A stretch of 41,336 nucleotides of DNA, from contig CACAIY010000011.1 of NCBI GenBank assembly GCA_902532675.1, forward strand, positions 1 to 41,336, given 5' to 3'. Source of the stretch: an uncultured SAR86 cluster bacterium (GTDB lineage: Bacteria > Pseudomonadota > Gammaproteobacteria > Magnimaribacterales > Magnimaribacteraceae). Position 1 is the stretch's first letter. Every line of letters begins with the position of its first letter. Under the pieces are notes generated by a model. That model was not told the origin of the DNA. It did no database searches and saw only the letters and a program-made list of their open reading frames with translations. Below are positions 1 to 7,919 of this stretch, piece after piece. The position numbers and the translations under genes were made by a program.

Positions 1-1
1 G

Positions 2-1564
2 CTGAAATCTGAAGCTGCCGTACCCATCAATGAGTTCAATAATGAATCAGGTGAAATGGATCTTAAAGTTGGTGATGAAGTCCAGCTTACTCTAGAAGCC
101 ATTGAGGATGGTCATGGGAATACAAGAGTTTCCCGAGAGAAGGCAATCAAACAAGAGGTTTGGAAAAGAATAGAAGATTGTTTAGACCAAGACACTTCTC
201 TGAAGGGACTGATAACTGGTTCAGTAAAAGGAGGAATGACTGTAGATGTACAGGGTATTAAATCTTTTTTACCAGGATCTTTAGCAGAAGTGATTCCTAC
301 AAAAGACTTAGAGCATTTAGTAGGGAATTATGAAGAATTTAAAGTAATAAAGTTAGATAAAGAAAAAAACAATGTAGTTCTTTCTCGTAAAGCCGTCCTT
401 CAAGATGCTAACTCTGAAGAAAGAAAAAAATTGCTTTCAACTCTCTCTGAAGGACAGATAATTAAAGGGGTGGTAAAAAATCTAACTGACTATGGAGCTT
501 TTGTAGATTTAGGAGGCATAGATGGTCTTTTACATATTACAGATATTTCATGGAGCAGAATCAACCATCCATCAGAAACTATAAAGATAGGTGAAGAGCT
601 AGAAGTAAAAGTTATTAAGTATGATGCAGAAGAACAGAAAGTATCTTTAGGGGTTAAACAGCTTATTGAAGATCCTTGGATTGGAATTGAATCTAAATTC
701 CCTCTTAATACCTCTGTAATGGGAACAGTTACCAACTTAACCGACTATGGTTTTTTTGCTGAAATTGAAGATGGAGTAGAAGGCTTAGTTCATGTTTCTG
801 AGATAGATTGGACTAATAAGAATATCCACCCCTCCAAAGTAGTTCAATTGAAAGATACAGTTGAAGTTATGATCTTAGAGGTTGATGAAGAGAAAAGAAG
901 AATTTCTTTAGGGTTAAAACAACTCACTGAGAATCCTTGGCAGCTTTTTGAGCACACCCATAAAGAAGGAGATAAAGTTTCAGGTGCTATAAAATCTATA
1001 ACTGATTTTGGTGTTTTTATAGAGCTTGATGGTGGTATAGATGGCCTAGTACATTTATCTGATATTGATTGGGATGAAAATGATGAGTCTATTAGGAAGC
1101 TTTCTAAAGGGGATGTTGTTGAAGCACTAATACTTTCTATTGAAGCTGAAAGAGAAAGAATTTCCTTAGGAATAAAACAATTAATTTCAGACTCTTTTGG
1201 AGATTTTGTAGAAATAAATAAAAAAGGATCTAGAGTCTCAGGGAAGGTTGTAATGTTCGATGATGAGAAAATAGAAATGTTATTGTCTGAAGGCGTAACA
1301 GGCTATTTAACTCAAAAGGATTTTATTAACTCAGCAACAGAAACATCTCTTGAAGAAGGCATGGAATTAGAAGTTGTGGTGGCAAATATTAACAGAAAAG
1401 ACAGAGAGGTTATTCTTTCTCTTAGAGCGTTAGAGAAACAAGAAGAGAGGAGCGCTTTAAAAGACAATGCTGCTAAGAATAAAGAAATAGAAGAAGCAAA
1501 TAAGTCCAATATAGGGGATCTTATCAAGGCAGAGATGGGGGACTCGAAGACCGAGGATGAATAG
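2..1564 (+). CDS. rpsA: 30S ribosomal protein S1, 5' end outside window
   Basis: Ribosomal protein S1 binds mRNA on the 30S subunit and helps load transcripts with weak Shine-Dalgarno sequences. The frame is open from base 2, before the first ATG at 56, and the residues before that ATG (LKSEAAVPINEF) match E. coli S1 near residue 43, so the real start lies upstream and about 40 residues are missing. Successive S1 repeats are visible, for example GVVKNLTDYGAFVDLGG, GTVTNLTDYGFFAEIEDG and GAIKSITDFGVFIELDGG. The C-terminal repeat is more divergent. The visible part is 520 residues; E. coli S1 is 557, so the full protein should be normal length. The stop overlaps the start of ihfB by 8 bases, which suggests translational coupling. 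Confidence 0.97.
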   Translation: MKSEAAVPINEFNNESGEMDLKVGDEVQLTLEAIEDGHGNTRVSREKAIKQEVWKRIEDCLDQDTSLKGLITGSVKGGMTVDVQGIKSFLPGSLAEVIPTKDLEHLVGNYEEFKVIKLDKEKNNVVLSRKAVLQDANSEERKKLLSTLSEGQIIKGVVKNLTDYGAFVDLGGIDGLLHITDISWSRINHPSETIKIGEELEVKVIKYDAEEQKVSLGVKQLIEDPWIGIESKFPLNTSVMGTVTNLTDYGFFAEIEDGVEGLVHVSEIDWTNKNIHPSKVVQLKDTVEVMILEVDEEKRRISLGLKQLTENPWQLFEHTHKEGDKVSGAIKSITDFGVFIELDGGIDGLVHLSDIDWDENDESIRKLSKGDVVEALILSIEAERERISLGIKQLISDSFGDFVEINKKGSRVSGKVVMFDDEKIEMLLSEGVTGYLTQKDFINSATETSLEEGMELEVVVANINRKDREVILSLRALEKQEERSALKDNAAKNKEIEEANKSNIGDLIKAEMGDSKTEDE

Positions 1565-1835
1565 ATCTAAATTGATAAGTAATTTAATAGAGAAGAATAA
1601 ATTTTTATCAAAAAATGATGTAGAGGATTCTGTAAGCTTAATGCTTGGTACCGTAAGTGATACTTTAGCCCAAGGTGGTAGAGTTGAATTAAGAGGTTTT
1701 GGTAGCTTTTCTACTAGAAAAAGAAATAGAAGAATCTCAAGAAATCCTAAAACTGGAAAATCAATTTTAGTCCAAGAAAAGAAGCATCCTTATTTTAGAG
1801 CTTCTAAAAGATTAAAAGAGGCCCTAAATAATTAA
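1557..1835 (+). CDS. ihfB: Integration host factor subunit beta
   Basis: This 92-residue HU/IHF-fold protein pairs with IHF alpha to bend DNA in the nucleoid and at promoters. The family core GRVELRGFGSF lies at about 41-51 and the DNA-intercalating arm RNPKTG at 62-67, with the intercalating proline at 64. IHF beta rather than HU is supported by the position directly after rpsA, as in most gammaproteobacteria, and by the N-terminal pattern SKLI...VEDSV..ML. The ATG overlaps the rpsA stop by 8 bases, so it is probably translated from the rpsA transcript. Confidence 0.95.
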   Translation: MNRSKLISNLIEKNKFLSKNDVEDSVSLMLGTVSDTLAQGGRVELRGFGSFSTRKRNRRISRNPKTGKSILVQEKKHPYFRASKRLKEALNN

Positions 1836-1842
1836 GTTTTCT

Positions 1843-1856
1843 ATATCATATGATAT
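1843..1856. repeat. 14-bp perfect palindrome between ihfB and gmhA
   Basis: The bases ATATCATATGATAT read the same on both strands and sit 7 bases after the ihfB stop and 20 bases before the gmhA start. It has no G/C-rich stem or following T-run, so it is not a typical terminator. It could be an operator half-site pair, or chance in AT-rich DNA. Confidence 0.3.
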
Positions 1857-1876
1857 TCTTCTAGTGGCGAAGACTC

Positions 1877-2488
1877 ATGTCCAAAGATATTACAACTACT
1901 ATTAAGAGTTCTTTTGAAGATTCTATATCTGTCAAAGCCAAGATAATTGACCAAAAAATATATGAGGTTTTGATTGAAGCAGGAGACGCTATTGCCAAGT
2001 CAATATCGCAAGGAGGGAAGTTAATGATCTGTGGTAATGGAGGGTCTGCTGCTGATGCCCAACACTTGGTTGCCGAATTTCTAATTAGATTAACCTCAGA
2101 TGTTAATAGAGAAGGGATACCGGCAATATCTCTTGCGCAAGATTCATCCACCTTAACTGCATGCTTAAATGATTATGGGCCTGATGTTATTTTTAAAAGA
2201 GTCATGTCAGCATTGGCCCAAGAAGGAGATGTTTTACTGGCAATTTCTACTTCTGGGAACTCTAAGAATATTATTGAAGCCTTAAAGTATGCAAAGTCTA
2301 GAGGGATATATTCATTAGGATTTTTAGGAGGGAATGGAGGAAAGGCTCTTCAGTACTGTGATACTTCCTTCATAGTTCCAAGTTCTTTGACTGCAAGAAT
2401 TCAAGAAAGCCATATTACAGCTGGTCATACCTTGTTACAGTATGTAGAAGATATTCTTATAGAACAAGGCAATCTTAAGAAGGAATAA
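1877..2488 (+). CDS. gmhA: Sedoheptulose 7-phosphate isomerase (SIS domain)
   Basis: GmhA converts sedoheptulose 7-phosphate to D-glycero-D-manno-heptose 7-phosphate, the first step towards the heptose of LPS inner core. The 203-residue protein is a single SIS domain with the sugar-phosphate signature CGNGGSAADAQH at 52-63 and AISTSGNS at 122-129. Residues equivalent to the E. coli GmhA catalytic set are present: H63, E67, Q176 and H184 (in RIQESHITAGH). The last histidine is the reason for preferring GmhA over the DnaA-binding paralogue DiaA, which as recalled lacks it. It sits between ihfB and lapA, where E. coli has no gene. Only a weak ribosome-binding site is seen. Confidence 0.8.
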   Translation: MSKDITTTIKSSFEDSISVKAKIIDQKIYEVLIEAGDAIAKSISQGGKLMICGNGGSAADAQHLVAEFLIRLTSDVNREGIPAISLAQDSSTLTACLNDYGPDVIFKRVMSALAQEGDVLLAISTSGNSKNIIEALKYAKSRGIYSLGFLGGNGGKALQYCDTSFIVPSSLTARIQESHITAGHTLLQYVEDILIEQGNLKKE

Positions 2489-2494
2489 TTGTAG

Positions 2495-2716
2495 ATGCGT
2501 TGGTCTGTACTTTTACTGGTTTTATTAACCTCTATCATTTTCTTATTTTCTTTTTTAATTTTAAATTTAAATCCTGATATAGTGCTTTTCGATTTTTTAT
2601 TCAATGAAATACAAGTAAGCTTGGGTATCCTACTGTTGTCTTTCTTCTTATTAGGTTTTTTAGTTTGTTTAACGTTAGAGATGATATATTTTTTCAAGAG
2701 GAGAAAAAATGACTAG
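2495..2716 (+). CDS. lapA: Lipopolysaccharide assembly protein A (DUF1049)
   Basis: LapA is a small inner-membrane protein that works with LapB (YciM) to control LPS synthesis. The 73-residue product has two hydrophobic segments (about 3-24 and 40-66) separated by the family's short loop with N-x-N-P and LFDFLF, and a basic C-terminal tail (FFKRRKND). Position after ihfB is the conserved gammaproteobacterial one. LapB, which normally follows, is absent here, and the next reading frame is a pyrF remnant whose ATG overlaps the lapA stop by 8 bases. Confidence 0.8.
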   Translation: MRWSVLLLVLLTSIIFLFSFLILNLNPDIVLFDFLFNEIQVSLGILLLSFFLLGFLVCLTLEMIYFFKRRKND

Positions 2717-2900
2717 TCCTATTCTTGTTGCACTAGACGCTAATTATGAAAGGTCTATAAATCTTTCTAATAGTGTCATGAATCTTTCTAGGCTTGCAAA
2801 GGATAATGGGTCAGATTATTTAGTTATCGGAAGACCTGTTACTGAGAGTACAAACCCTATAAAATCGCTAGAGGAAATACTTAAAGATATAGAAATATGA
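2709..2900 (+). pseudogene. pyrF: pyrF remnant with a large in-frame internal deletion
   Basis: PyrF (orotidine 5'-phosphate decarboxylase) makes UMP and is about 230-245 residues long; this frame encodes only 63. Residues 4-23 ([20 protein letters not shown]) align with the N-terminal strand of PyrF, and residues from about 34 ([18 protein letters not shown]) align with the extreme C-terminal phosphate-binding segment (AGVDYMVIGRPVTQS in E. coli). Roughly 170 residues between them are gone, including the catalytic lysine and the DxKxxD active-site motif, so it cannot be an active decarboxylase. The frame is kept and is embedded by overlaps with lapA (8 bases) and the next gene (4 bases). Alternatives are an assembly error or a retained microprotein. 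Confidence 0.8.
2760..2790 (+). repeat. 10-bp direct repeat at the pyrF deletion junction
   Basis: AATCTTTCTA occurs at 2760-2769 and again at 2781-2790, bracketing the point where the PyrF N-terminal similarity stops and the C-terminal similarity begins. Short repeats at a junction are a usual mark of slippage or illegitimate recombination, but simple deletion between repeats would leave one copy, so the link is only suggestive. Confidence 0.4.
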
Positions 2901-3226
2901 AACTGAATATATTAGATATAGGTGGCAAAGTAGTTAAAGATGACGATAAATATGTAGTAAAAGATAATTCTGCATTGAATAATCTTGTTGTTAGTAGTAC
3001 TGATTTAAAGCCCGGAAAATCAACATCTGGACACTCTCATCCTGGACAGGAGGAAGTTTATCATTTTGTAAAAGGTTCAGGCATGATGAAGGTTGATGAT
3101 GAAGTTTTTCCAGTTAAACAAGGAGATGTTATTTTGATTGAAGATGGACAATTTCATCAAGTAATAAACGACTCTGATAAGAACTTTTACTTTGTTTGCG
3201 TATTTGATGGCTCTAGAAGCCATTAA
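2897..3226 (+). CDS. Small single-domain cupin
   Basis: This 109-residue protein is a single cupin barrel. Motif 1 is [16 protein letters not shown] (45-60), giving probable metal ligands H46, H48 and E53; motif 2 is [16 protein letters not shown] (76-91), giving H87. Such cupins bind a divalent metal and include sugar-phosphate isomerase-like, dioxygenase-like and purely binding members, so the reaction cannot be stated. The start overlaps the pyrF remnant stop as ATGA, implying the same transcript as lapA. The nearby GmhA is a weak hint at sugar metabolism. No signal peptide is seen. Confidence 0.75.
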   Translation: MKLNILDIGGKVVKDDDKYVVKDNSALNNLVVSSTDLKPGKSTSGHSHPGQEEVYHFVKGSGMMKVDDEVFPVKQGDVILIEDGQFHQVINDSDKNFYFVCVFDGSRSH

Positions 3227-3436
3227 GGTTTTTTAATCTAATTTCTTTTTTAAAGAATCTTTTAATTTGTGCTTTAATCCAAGCTTGTAATTTAGTCGTG
3301 AAAATAAAAAAAATAAGATCGATAGTCTTAGCACATAGATTCGACAAGAGGCTTTGGACATTTTCTATAAAAGAGGAACTAAAACAATTCACCTCTTCTT
3401 TTTGTGAAGATGACATAATTAGATAAAAAAATTCCT
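3227..3436. other. Intergenic region before uvrC
   Basis: This 210-base stretch is the longest without a convincing gene. It holds a possible + strand stem AAGAGG/CCTCTT around 3372-3398 with a 15-base loop followed by CTTTTT, a weak terminator candidate, and -35/-10-like boxes TCGACA (3341) and TATAAA (3366) with a long 19-base spacer. A minus-strand frame (3416 down to 3213, 67 codons) has no family I recognise and no ribosome-binding site, and its end runs into the cupin gene. I treat the region as regulatory or spacer DNA. Confidence 0.4.
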
Positions 3437-5275
3437 ATGGAAGAACAGACCTTCACTGATTCATATTTAGAGGTTCCTTCTTCAAAAGAAAAATTAAAAA
3501 AACTTCTAAAGGGTCTGCCAAAGAATCCTGGAGTGTATATATTTTTTGATGGATCCAAGAATCCAATCTATATTGGGAAAGCTAAGAACCTCAGAAATAG
3601 AGTATCTTCCTACTTTAGTGATTCTCCTGATAAACCAAAAAAAACTAGAAAGCTTTTAAATACTCTAAAAAGAATAGAAATTACACTTACAAGCAGCGAA
3701 CTAGAAGCTTTACTTATGGAGCAATACTTAATTAAGGATAAGAAACCTAAATTTAATGTCCAGTTTAAAGATGATAAAGGATATCCTTGGATAAAAATTG
3801 AGAGCACAAAAGATTTTCCATCGGCTAAATCTTTTTTAGGAAATAAAGATAATCAAAATAAATATTATGGTCCATTTCCTAGTTCGTATGCAGTTCAAGA
3901 TTCCTTAAAACTTTTGCAGAAAATATTTAAAATTAGGAACTGCTCAGACTCTTTCTTTAAAAACCGTTCTAGACCTTGCATTCAGTATGAAATTGGACGT
4001 TGTTCAGCACCTTGTGTTGGTCTGATTACTAGAAAAGAATACATGCAGGATGTGCATTCAGCAGAGTTACTTCTTTCAGGCAAGTCAGAAAAACTTATTT
4101 CTAGCTTTTATAATTTAATGGACAAGCACACGAAAACTAAATCTTATGAAAAGGCTGCTATTTATAGGGATAAGATATCTTCTTTAAGGGATATTCAGAG
4201 ATCTCAGAGCGTAGTTGGTTTTTCTAAGGAAAGAGATGCAATTACAGTATCTAGTGTAAATGGTCAGATTAAAGCAGGAATAACACATGTTAGAGAAGGT
4301 TGGGTTACAGGACATGAGAATTTCATTCAACAAAATAACCTCCTAGAAGGCTCTTCTATTGAATATTTCATACTTACTTATTATTTAAATGAAGTTTATT
4401 GTCCTTCTACTCTAGTGATTGGCGAACCTATCAAAGATAAACAAGTCATAGAAAGAGCTTTGACTGGACATCATAATAAAAGTATCAAGATCATACATAG
4501 ATTGGGGAAAAGGGATAAAGGGCTTATTAAGATTTGTGAAAATAATACAAAATTTTCTTTTAACAAAAGAAACGGTACCAAGAAAACTTTACCTGCTTTT
4601 GACTCTTTAAAAGAGGAACTTGATCTTCAGGATGAAATTAAATTTATCGAATCTTATGACATCAGTCATCATTCTGGTTCAGCGGCTATTGGAGGATGTG
4701 TTGTATTCTCAGAAAGAGGAAAACTGAGAGAAAAATATAGGCTTTTTAATATCAGTAAGGGCAATTCAGGAGATGATATATCTTCTATGGTGGAAGTTCT
4801 TGAGAGGAGGTTTAAGGATAAGGACTTGGATCTCGAGATCCCTAGCTTAATATTATTAGATGGAGGAAGAGTTCATTTATCTCATGTAATAAGTAAATTA
4901 AAAGAATTAGGCTTAGATAAGATTCCAGTAATTTCTATATCTAAAGGTGTAAGAAGAAAAGCAAATATGGATTTAATTCATACAGAATATGGCACAAAAA
5001 TAATAAGTAAGAGTAGTTTAGCTCATCAATTTATACAAGAAATTAGAGATGAAACCCATAGGTTTGCAATTAGTAATCAAAAAAATAAGCAGAGAAAGAT
5101 ATTCGTAAGCTCTGCTTTAGATAATGTAACGGGAGTTGGCCCTAAAAGAAAAAAAATTCTAATTAGATATTTTGGTAGCATAGATCAAATTAAAAGAGCA
5201 AGCTCTGATGATTTAACAAAAGTTCCTGGACTTGGAAAGAAAACAGCTGCGTCAATTTATAATCAGTTAAAATAA
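3437..5275 (+). CDS. uvrC: Excinuclease ABC subunit C
   Basis: UvrC makes both incisions around a DNA lesion in nucleotide excision repair, recruited by UvrB. The 612-residue protein shows the full family order: GIY-YIG nuclease (GVY 32-34, YIG 45-47), a cysteine-rich middle segment (SRPCIQYEIGRCSAPC), UVR domain for UvrB contact at about 205-240, an RNase H-like domain with the catalytic aspartate D408 in YDISHHSG, and tandem helix-hairpin-helix motifs at the C-terminus (VTGVGPKRKK and VPGLGKKTA). Length is normal. Followed 4 bases later by pgsA, as in E. coli, though the usual upstream uvrY is absent. Confidence 0.98.
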   Translation: MEEQTFTDSYLEVPSSKEKLKKLLKGLPKNPGVYIFFDGSKNPIYIGKAKNLRNRVSSYFSDSPDKPKKTRKLLNTLKRIEITLTSSELEALLMEQYLIKDKKPKFNVQFKDDKGYPWIKIESTKDFPSAKSFLGNKDNQNKYYGPFPSSYAVQDSLKLLQKIFKIRNCSDSFFKNRSRPCIQYEIGRCSAPCVGLITRKEYMQDVHSAELLLSGKSEKLISSFYNLMDKHTKTKSYEKAAIYRDKISSLRDIQRSQSVVGFSKERDAITVSSVNGQIKAGITHVREGWVTGHENFIQQNNLLEGSSIEYFILTYYLNEVYCPSTLVIGEPIKDKQVIERALTGHHNKSIKIIHRLGKRDKGLIKICENNTKFSFNKRNGTKKTLPAFDSLKEELDLQDEIKFIESYDISHHSGSAAIGGCVVFSERGKLREKYRLFNISKGNSGDDISSMVEVLERRFKDKDLDLEIPSLILLDGGRVHLSHVISKLKELGLDKIPVISISKGVRRKANMDLIHTEYGTKIISKSSLAHQFIQEIRDETHRFAISNQKNKQRKIFVSSALDNVTGVGPKRKKILIRYFGSIDQIKRASSDDLTKVPGLGKKTAASIYNQLK

Positions 5276-5279
5276 CATA

Positions 5280-5810
5280 ATGACAATTGCGTCCTACGTA
5301 ACAGTATTAAGAATTGTTTTAATTTTTCCTATAGTTTACTTCACCAGTCAATCTGAAGAATATTTAGCCCTTCTTTTATTCATAATTGCTGGTTTAACAG
5401 ATTACCTTGATGGGTATATAGCGAGAAAAACAGGCAAGTTAACTTCTATGGGAGCTCTTCTAGACTTACTTGCAGATAAATTGTTAGTCTGTTTAATCTT
5501 GATTTGGTGTGTTTTTTTATCTAATTCAATTCTTATTTCTATTCCGGCAATTTTAATTATATCGAGAGAGCTGATCATTTCATCTATACGTCAATTTTTA
5601 GTAGAACAGAATGGGGAGAACCCAATAAAAGTAACTTACATAGCAAAAAGTAAAACAACGATCCAAATGATAGCTATATCTTTCTTAATCTTAAGCCCAG
5701 AAATGGGAGCTATTTTTAATACGATAACAATTTTATTAATATGGATTGCAGCTTTAGTTTCTATATATAGTTTGTTTAATTATTTCCAGAGTTACAGAAA
5801 TTATTTTTAA
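5280..5810 (+). CDS. pgsA: CDP-diacylglycerol-glycerol-3-phosphate phosphatidyltransferase
   Basis: PgsA joins CDP-diacylglycerol and glycerol 3-phosphate to make phosphatidylglycerol phosphate at the inner membrane. The CDP-alcohol phosphotransferase signature D-x2-D-G-x2-A-R-x8-G-x3-D-x3-D is complete with D41, D44, G45, A48, R49, G58, D62 and D66. The 176-residue length and several hydrophobic segments fit the family. Gene order uvrC-pgsA followed by tRNA genes matches E. coli, which supports pgsA over other phosphatidyltransferases. Confidence 0.95.
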   Translation: MTIASYVTVLRIVLIFPIVYFTSQSEEYLALLLFIIAGLTDYLDGYIARKTGKLTSMGALLDLLADKLLVCLILIWCVFLSNSILISIPAILIISRELIISSIRQFLVEQNGENPIKVTYIAKSKTTIQMIAISFLILSPEMGAIFNTITILLIWIAALVSIYSLFNYFQSYRNYF

Positions 5811-5867
5811 CAAGTCTGCTTAAATTTTTGTAGCCAATTTTAACTAGAAGAATAGAATGCTTCTTAT

Positions 5868-5938
5868 GGCTGAGTAGCAAAGTGGTTATGCAGCGGATTG
5901 CAAATCCGTCTACGCCGGTTCGATTCCGACCTCAGCCT
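5868..5938 (+). tRNA. tRNA-Cys (GCA)
   Basis: The acceptor stem GGCTGAG pairs with CTCAGCC, the anticodon stem CGGAT/ATCCG holds the loop TTGCAAA with anticodon GCA, and the T arm is GCCGG-TTCGATT-CCGAC. The discriminator base is T, as expected for cysteine. No CCA is encoded (TTC follows), unlike the tRNA-Leu downstream. A weak promoter-like pair, TTGTAG (5828) and TAGAAT (5853), lies just upstream. This corresponds to cysT in the E. coli uvrC-pgsA-glyW-cysT-leuZ locus. Confidence 0.97.
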
Positions 5939-6006
5939 TCATTTTCTTATAAATACTAGTATGTTATATAGAATTTTATATACTGCTCGCATAAAAGAAG
6001 ATAAAC

Positions 6007-6873
6007 ATGAAAAAATATAATATTGGGATAATCGGAAAAGGTTTTGTTGGTAGTGCTGTTGCTTTCGGCTTTTCTGCTTCTACAGGCTATGATTCAACCA
6101 TAAGAATATTTGATAAGGATCCTGATAAGGCCACTCATTCATTAGAGCAAGTTGTTGTCGAATCTGATTTTATATTCATTTCCGTACCAACCCCTTCCAA
6201 TAAAGATGGATCAATTAATGTAACTTCTTTAGAGTCAGTAATCTCTGACATTAACAAGATAAATAAAAAGAAGCCTACCAATGCAATTATATTAGTTAGG
6301 TCTACTGTAGTGCCTGGAACAACAAGGAAATTAAGTAATGATTTTCCTGCTTTAAAAATCGTCTTTAATCCTGAGTTTTTAACTGAAAGATCAGCTAATT
6401 TTGATTTCATAAGTCAAACAAGATTTATACTAGGAGGTGAAAAAGAATTAACTGGTCAAGTTGCTGCTCTATATAAAGATAGGTTTGGCAGCAGCCTTTC
6501 TTGTATAGAAACTGATCTAGAATCTTCTGAACTTATAAAGTACGTGTGCAATACATTTTTTGCAACAAAAGTCTCATTTTTAAATGAAATGAGACTTATT
6601 TCAGATAAAGTTGGAGCCAATTGGGAAGATGTTATAGAAGGTTTTGTTAGAGATGGGAGGGTTGGAAATTCACATTCTTCAGTCCCAGGGCATGACGGAA
6701 AATTTGGATTTGGAGGCAGTTGTTTCCCTAAAGATGTACAAGCTTTAATAGAATTTGCAGATGGTTTGGATATAGATCTAGCTGTAGTTAAAGGTAGCTG
6801 GAAAACAAACTTAAATGTAAGGCCTGAAAAGGATTGGGAGAAATTATTGGGAAGAGCCATTATCGAAGACTAA
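6007..6873 (+). CDS. Short UDP-glucose/GDP-mannose dehydrogenase family protein
   Basis: Family enzymes oxidise the C6 hydroxyl of a UDP- or GDP-sugar to a carboxylate in two NAD-dependent steps. The N-terminal Rossmann motif is GKGFVG (G10, G12, G15), the substrate-region motif FNPEFLTERSA and the helix ELIKYVCNT are present, and the catalytic cysteine is C239 in GGSCFPKD. The protein stops at 288 residues, about 50 after this cysteine, so the C-terminal UDP-binding domain of the usual 390-450-residue enzymes is missing. The substrate is therefore uncertain. The gene lies exactly between tRNA-Cys and tRNA-Leu, genes that are neighbours in E. coli, which points to insertion. Confidence 0.8.
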   Translation: MKKYNIGIIGKGFVGSAVAFGFSASTGYDSTIRIFDKDPDKATHSLEQVVVESDFIFISVPTPSNKDGSINVTSLESVISDINKINKKKPTNAIILVRSTVVPGTTRKLSNDFPALKIVFNPEFLTERSANFDFISQTRFILGGEKELTGQVAALYKDRFGSSLSCIETDLESSELIKYVCNTFFATKVSFLNEMRLISDKVGANWEDVIEGFVRDGRVGNSHSSVPGHDGKFGFGGSCFPKDVQALIEFADGLDIDLAVVKGSWKTNLNVRPEKDWEKLLGRAIIED

Positions 6874-6879
6874 AGTAAA

Positions 6880-6966
6880 GCCCAGGTGGTGGAATTGGTA
6901 GACACAAGGGACTTAAAATCCCTCGAAGGAAACTTCGTGACGGTTCGAGTCCGTCCCTGGGCACCA
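6880..6966 (+). tRNA. tRNA-Leu (TAA)
   Basis: Acceptor stem GCCCAGG pairs with CCTGGGC, followed by A and an encoded CCA. The anticodon stem AGGGA/TCCCT holds loop CTTAAAA, anticodon TAA. A long variable arm (CTCGAAGGAAACTTCGTGA) marks a class II leucine tRNA, and the T loop is TTCGAGT. It is the counterpart of E. coli leuZ. It begins 6 bases after the dehydrogenase stop, so it is probably transcribed through from upstream. The rest of the glycan island begins 20 bases after its 3' end. Confidence 0.98.
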
Positions 6967-6986
6967 TAAATGATATAATTTATTTT

Positions 6987-7904
6987 ATGACAAAAAATGA
7001 AGACATTTTAGACCCCAAAACTACATCAAATGATGATGGTTACGTAATAGATATTGTTGATATATTTAATTCTCTTTGGAGACAAAAATTTATAATTGCC
7101 TCTCTTTCTATAGCTTCAGGCATTCTTTCTATAATACTTGCTCTTCAGCTTCCAATTATTTATAAAACAGAATCTCTCTTATATCCAAGCGATTCATCGA
7201 ATAGCGGTTTAAATTCTCAATTAGGCGGTTTTGCAAGTCTTGCTGGTATAGGTATGGAAAAGACCACAGTAAGTCAAACCGACTTGGCTATAGCCGTAGC
7301 CACTTCTTTAGATTTCTTTAAAAGAAATCTTTATGAAGATATTGTTTTAGAAATTTCAAGCGAAGGTTGGGATCAAGAACTTAACCAGCTCATATATGAT
7401 CCTTCAGTATATGACCAAGGATCAAAAACTTGGGTTTCTGATAAACCTACATTCCAGCAGGCACATGGTAACTTTATGGATAGAGTTTTGATTAGAGAAG
7501 AGCCTCTAACTGGCTTGATAAAGGTTTCTATAGAGCATTTTTCTCCTATAGTTAGTAAGAGGTGGTCAGATTTGATAATTAAGAAGATAAATGCAGAAAT
7601 GAGAAATAAAGAAATCAAAGAGGTAAATTTAGCTTTGGAACATTTCGGTAGAGAATTAGAAAAAACTTCTATCATCAGCATGCAAAAAGTCTTTTCTGAA
7701 TTAATGAAAGATCAGCACACTAAATTGATGTTAGCAAATGTAAAAGAGGACTATATTTTTGAAGTTGTGGAACCAGCAATAATACCTGAAAAAAGATTTA
7801 AACCACAAAGAACAAGGTATGTTATTGTTTTTACCTTCATTGGAACCTTATTTTCTTTACTCTTTGGTTATGTTTTCGATAAATCATCAAGATTTTTTAA
7901 ATAA
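6987..7904 (+). CDS. wzz: Wzz-type polysaccharide chain-length regulator
   Basis: Wzz proteins sit in the inner membrane and set the modal length of Wzy-polymerised glycans. The 305-residue protein has a cytoplasmic N-terminus, a first membrane segment at about 35-56 preceded by the typical IFNSLWRQKF, a long periplasmic part with a helical region, and a second membrane segment at about 278-298 preceded by the proline-rich PEKRFKPQR motif. It is slightly shorter than usual Wzz proteins. No tyrosine-kinase domain is attached, so it is a Wzz/PCP-1-like rather than Wzc-like protein. Its likely partner is the EpsG/Wzy-like protein at 34138-35184. Confidence 0.85.
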   Translation: MTKNEDILDPKTTSNDDGYVIDIVDIFNSLWRQKFIIASLSIASGILSIILALQLPIIYKTESLLYPSDSSNSGLNSQLGGFASLAGIGMEKTTVSQTDLAIAVATSLDFFKRNLYEDIVLEISSEGWDQELNQLIYDPSVYDQGSKTWVSDKPTFQQAHGNFMDRVLIREEPLTGLIKVSIEHFSPIVSKRWSDLIIKKINAEMRNKEIKEVNLALEHFGRELEKTSIISMQKVFSELMKDQHTKLMLANVKEDYIFEVVEPAIIPEKRFKPQRTRYVIVFTFIGTLFSLLFGYVFDKSSRFFK

Positions 7905-7919
7905 AAGTATTTAAGCCCC

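Noticed and set aside
1877-2488. DiaA instead of GmhA
   Set aside because: The full GmhA catalytic set, including H184, is present, whereas DiaA lacks this histidine as recalled.
3213-3416. 67-codon minus-strand frame before uvrC
   Set aside because: No recognised family or ribosome site; it ends inside the cupin gene and has the lysine/phenylalanine-rich look of AT-rich noncoding DNA.
6456-6860. 134-codon minus-strand frame inside the sugar dehydrogenase
   Set aside because: The + strand has conserved catalytic motifs; the antisense frame has none.
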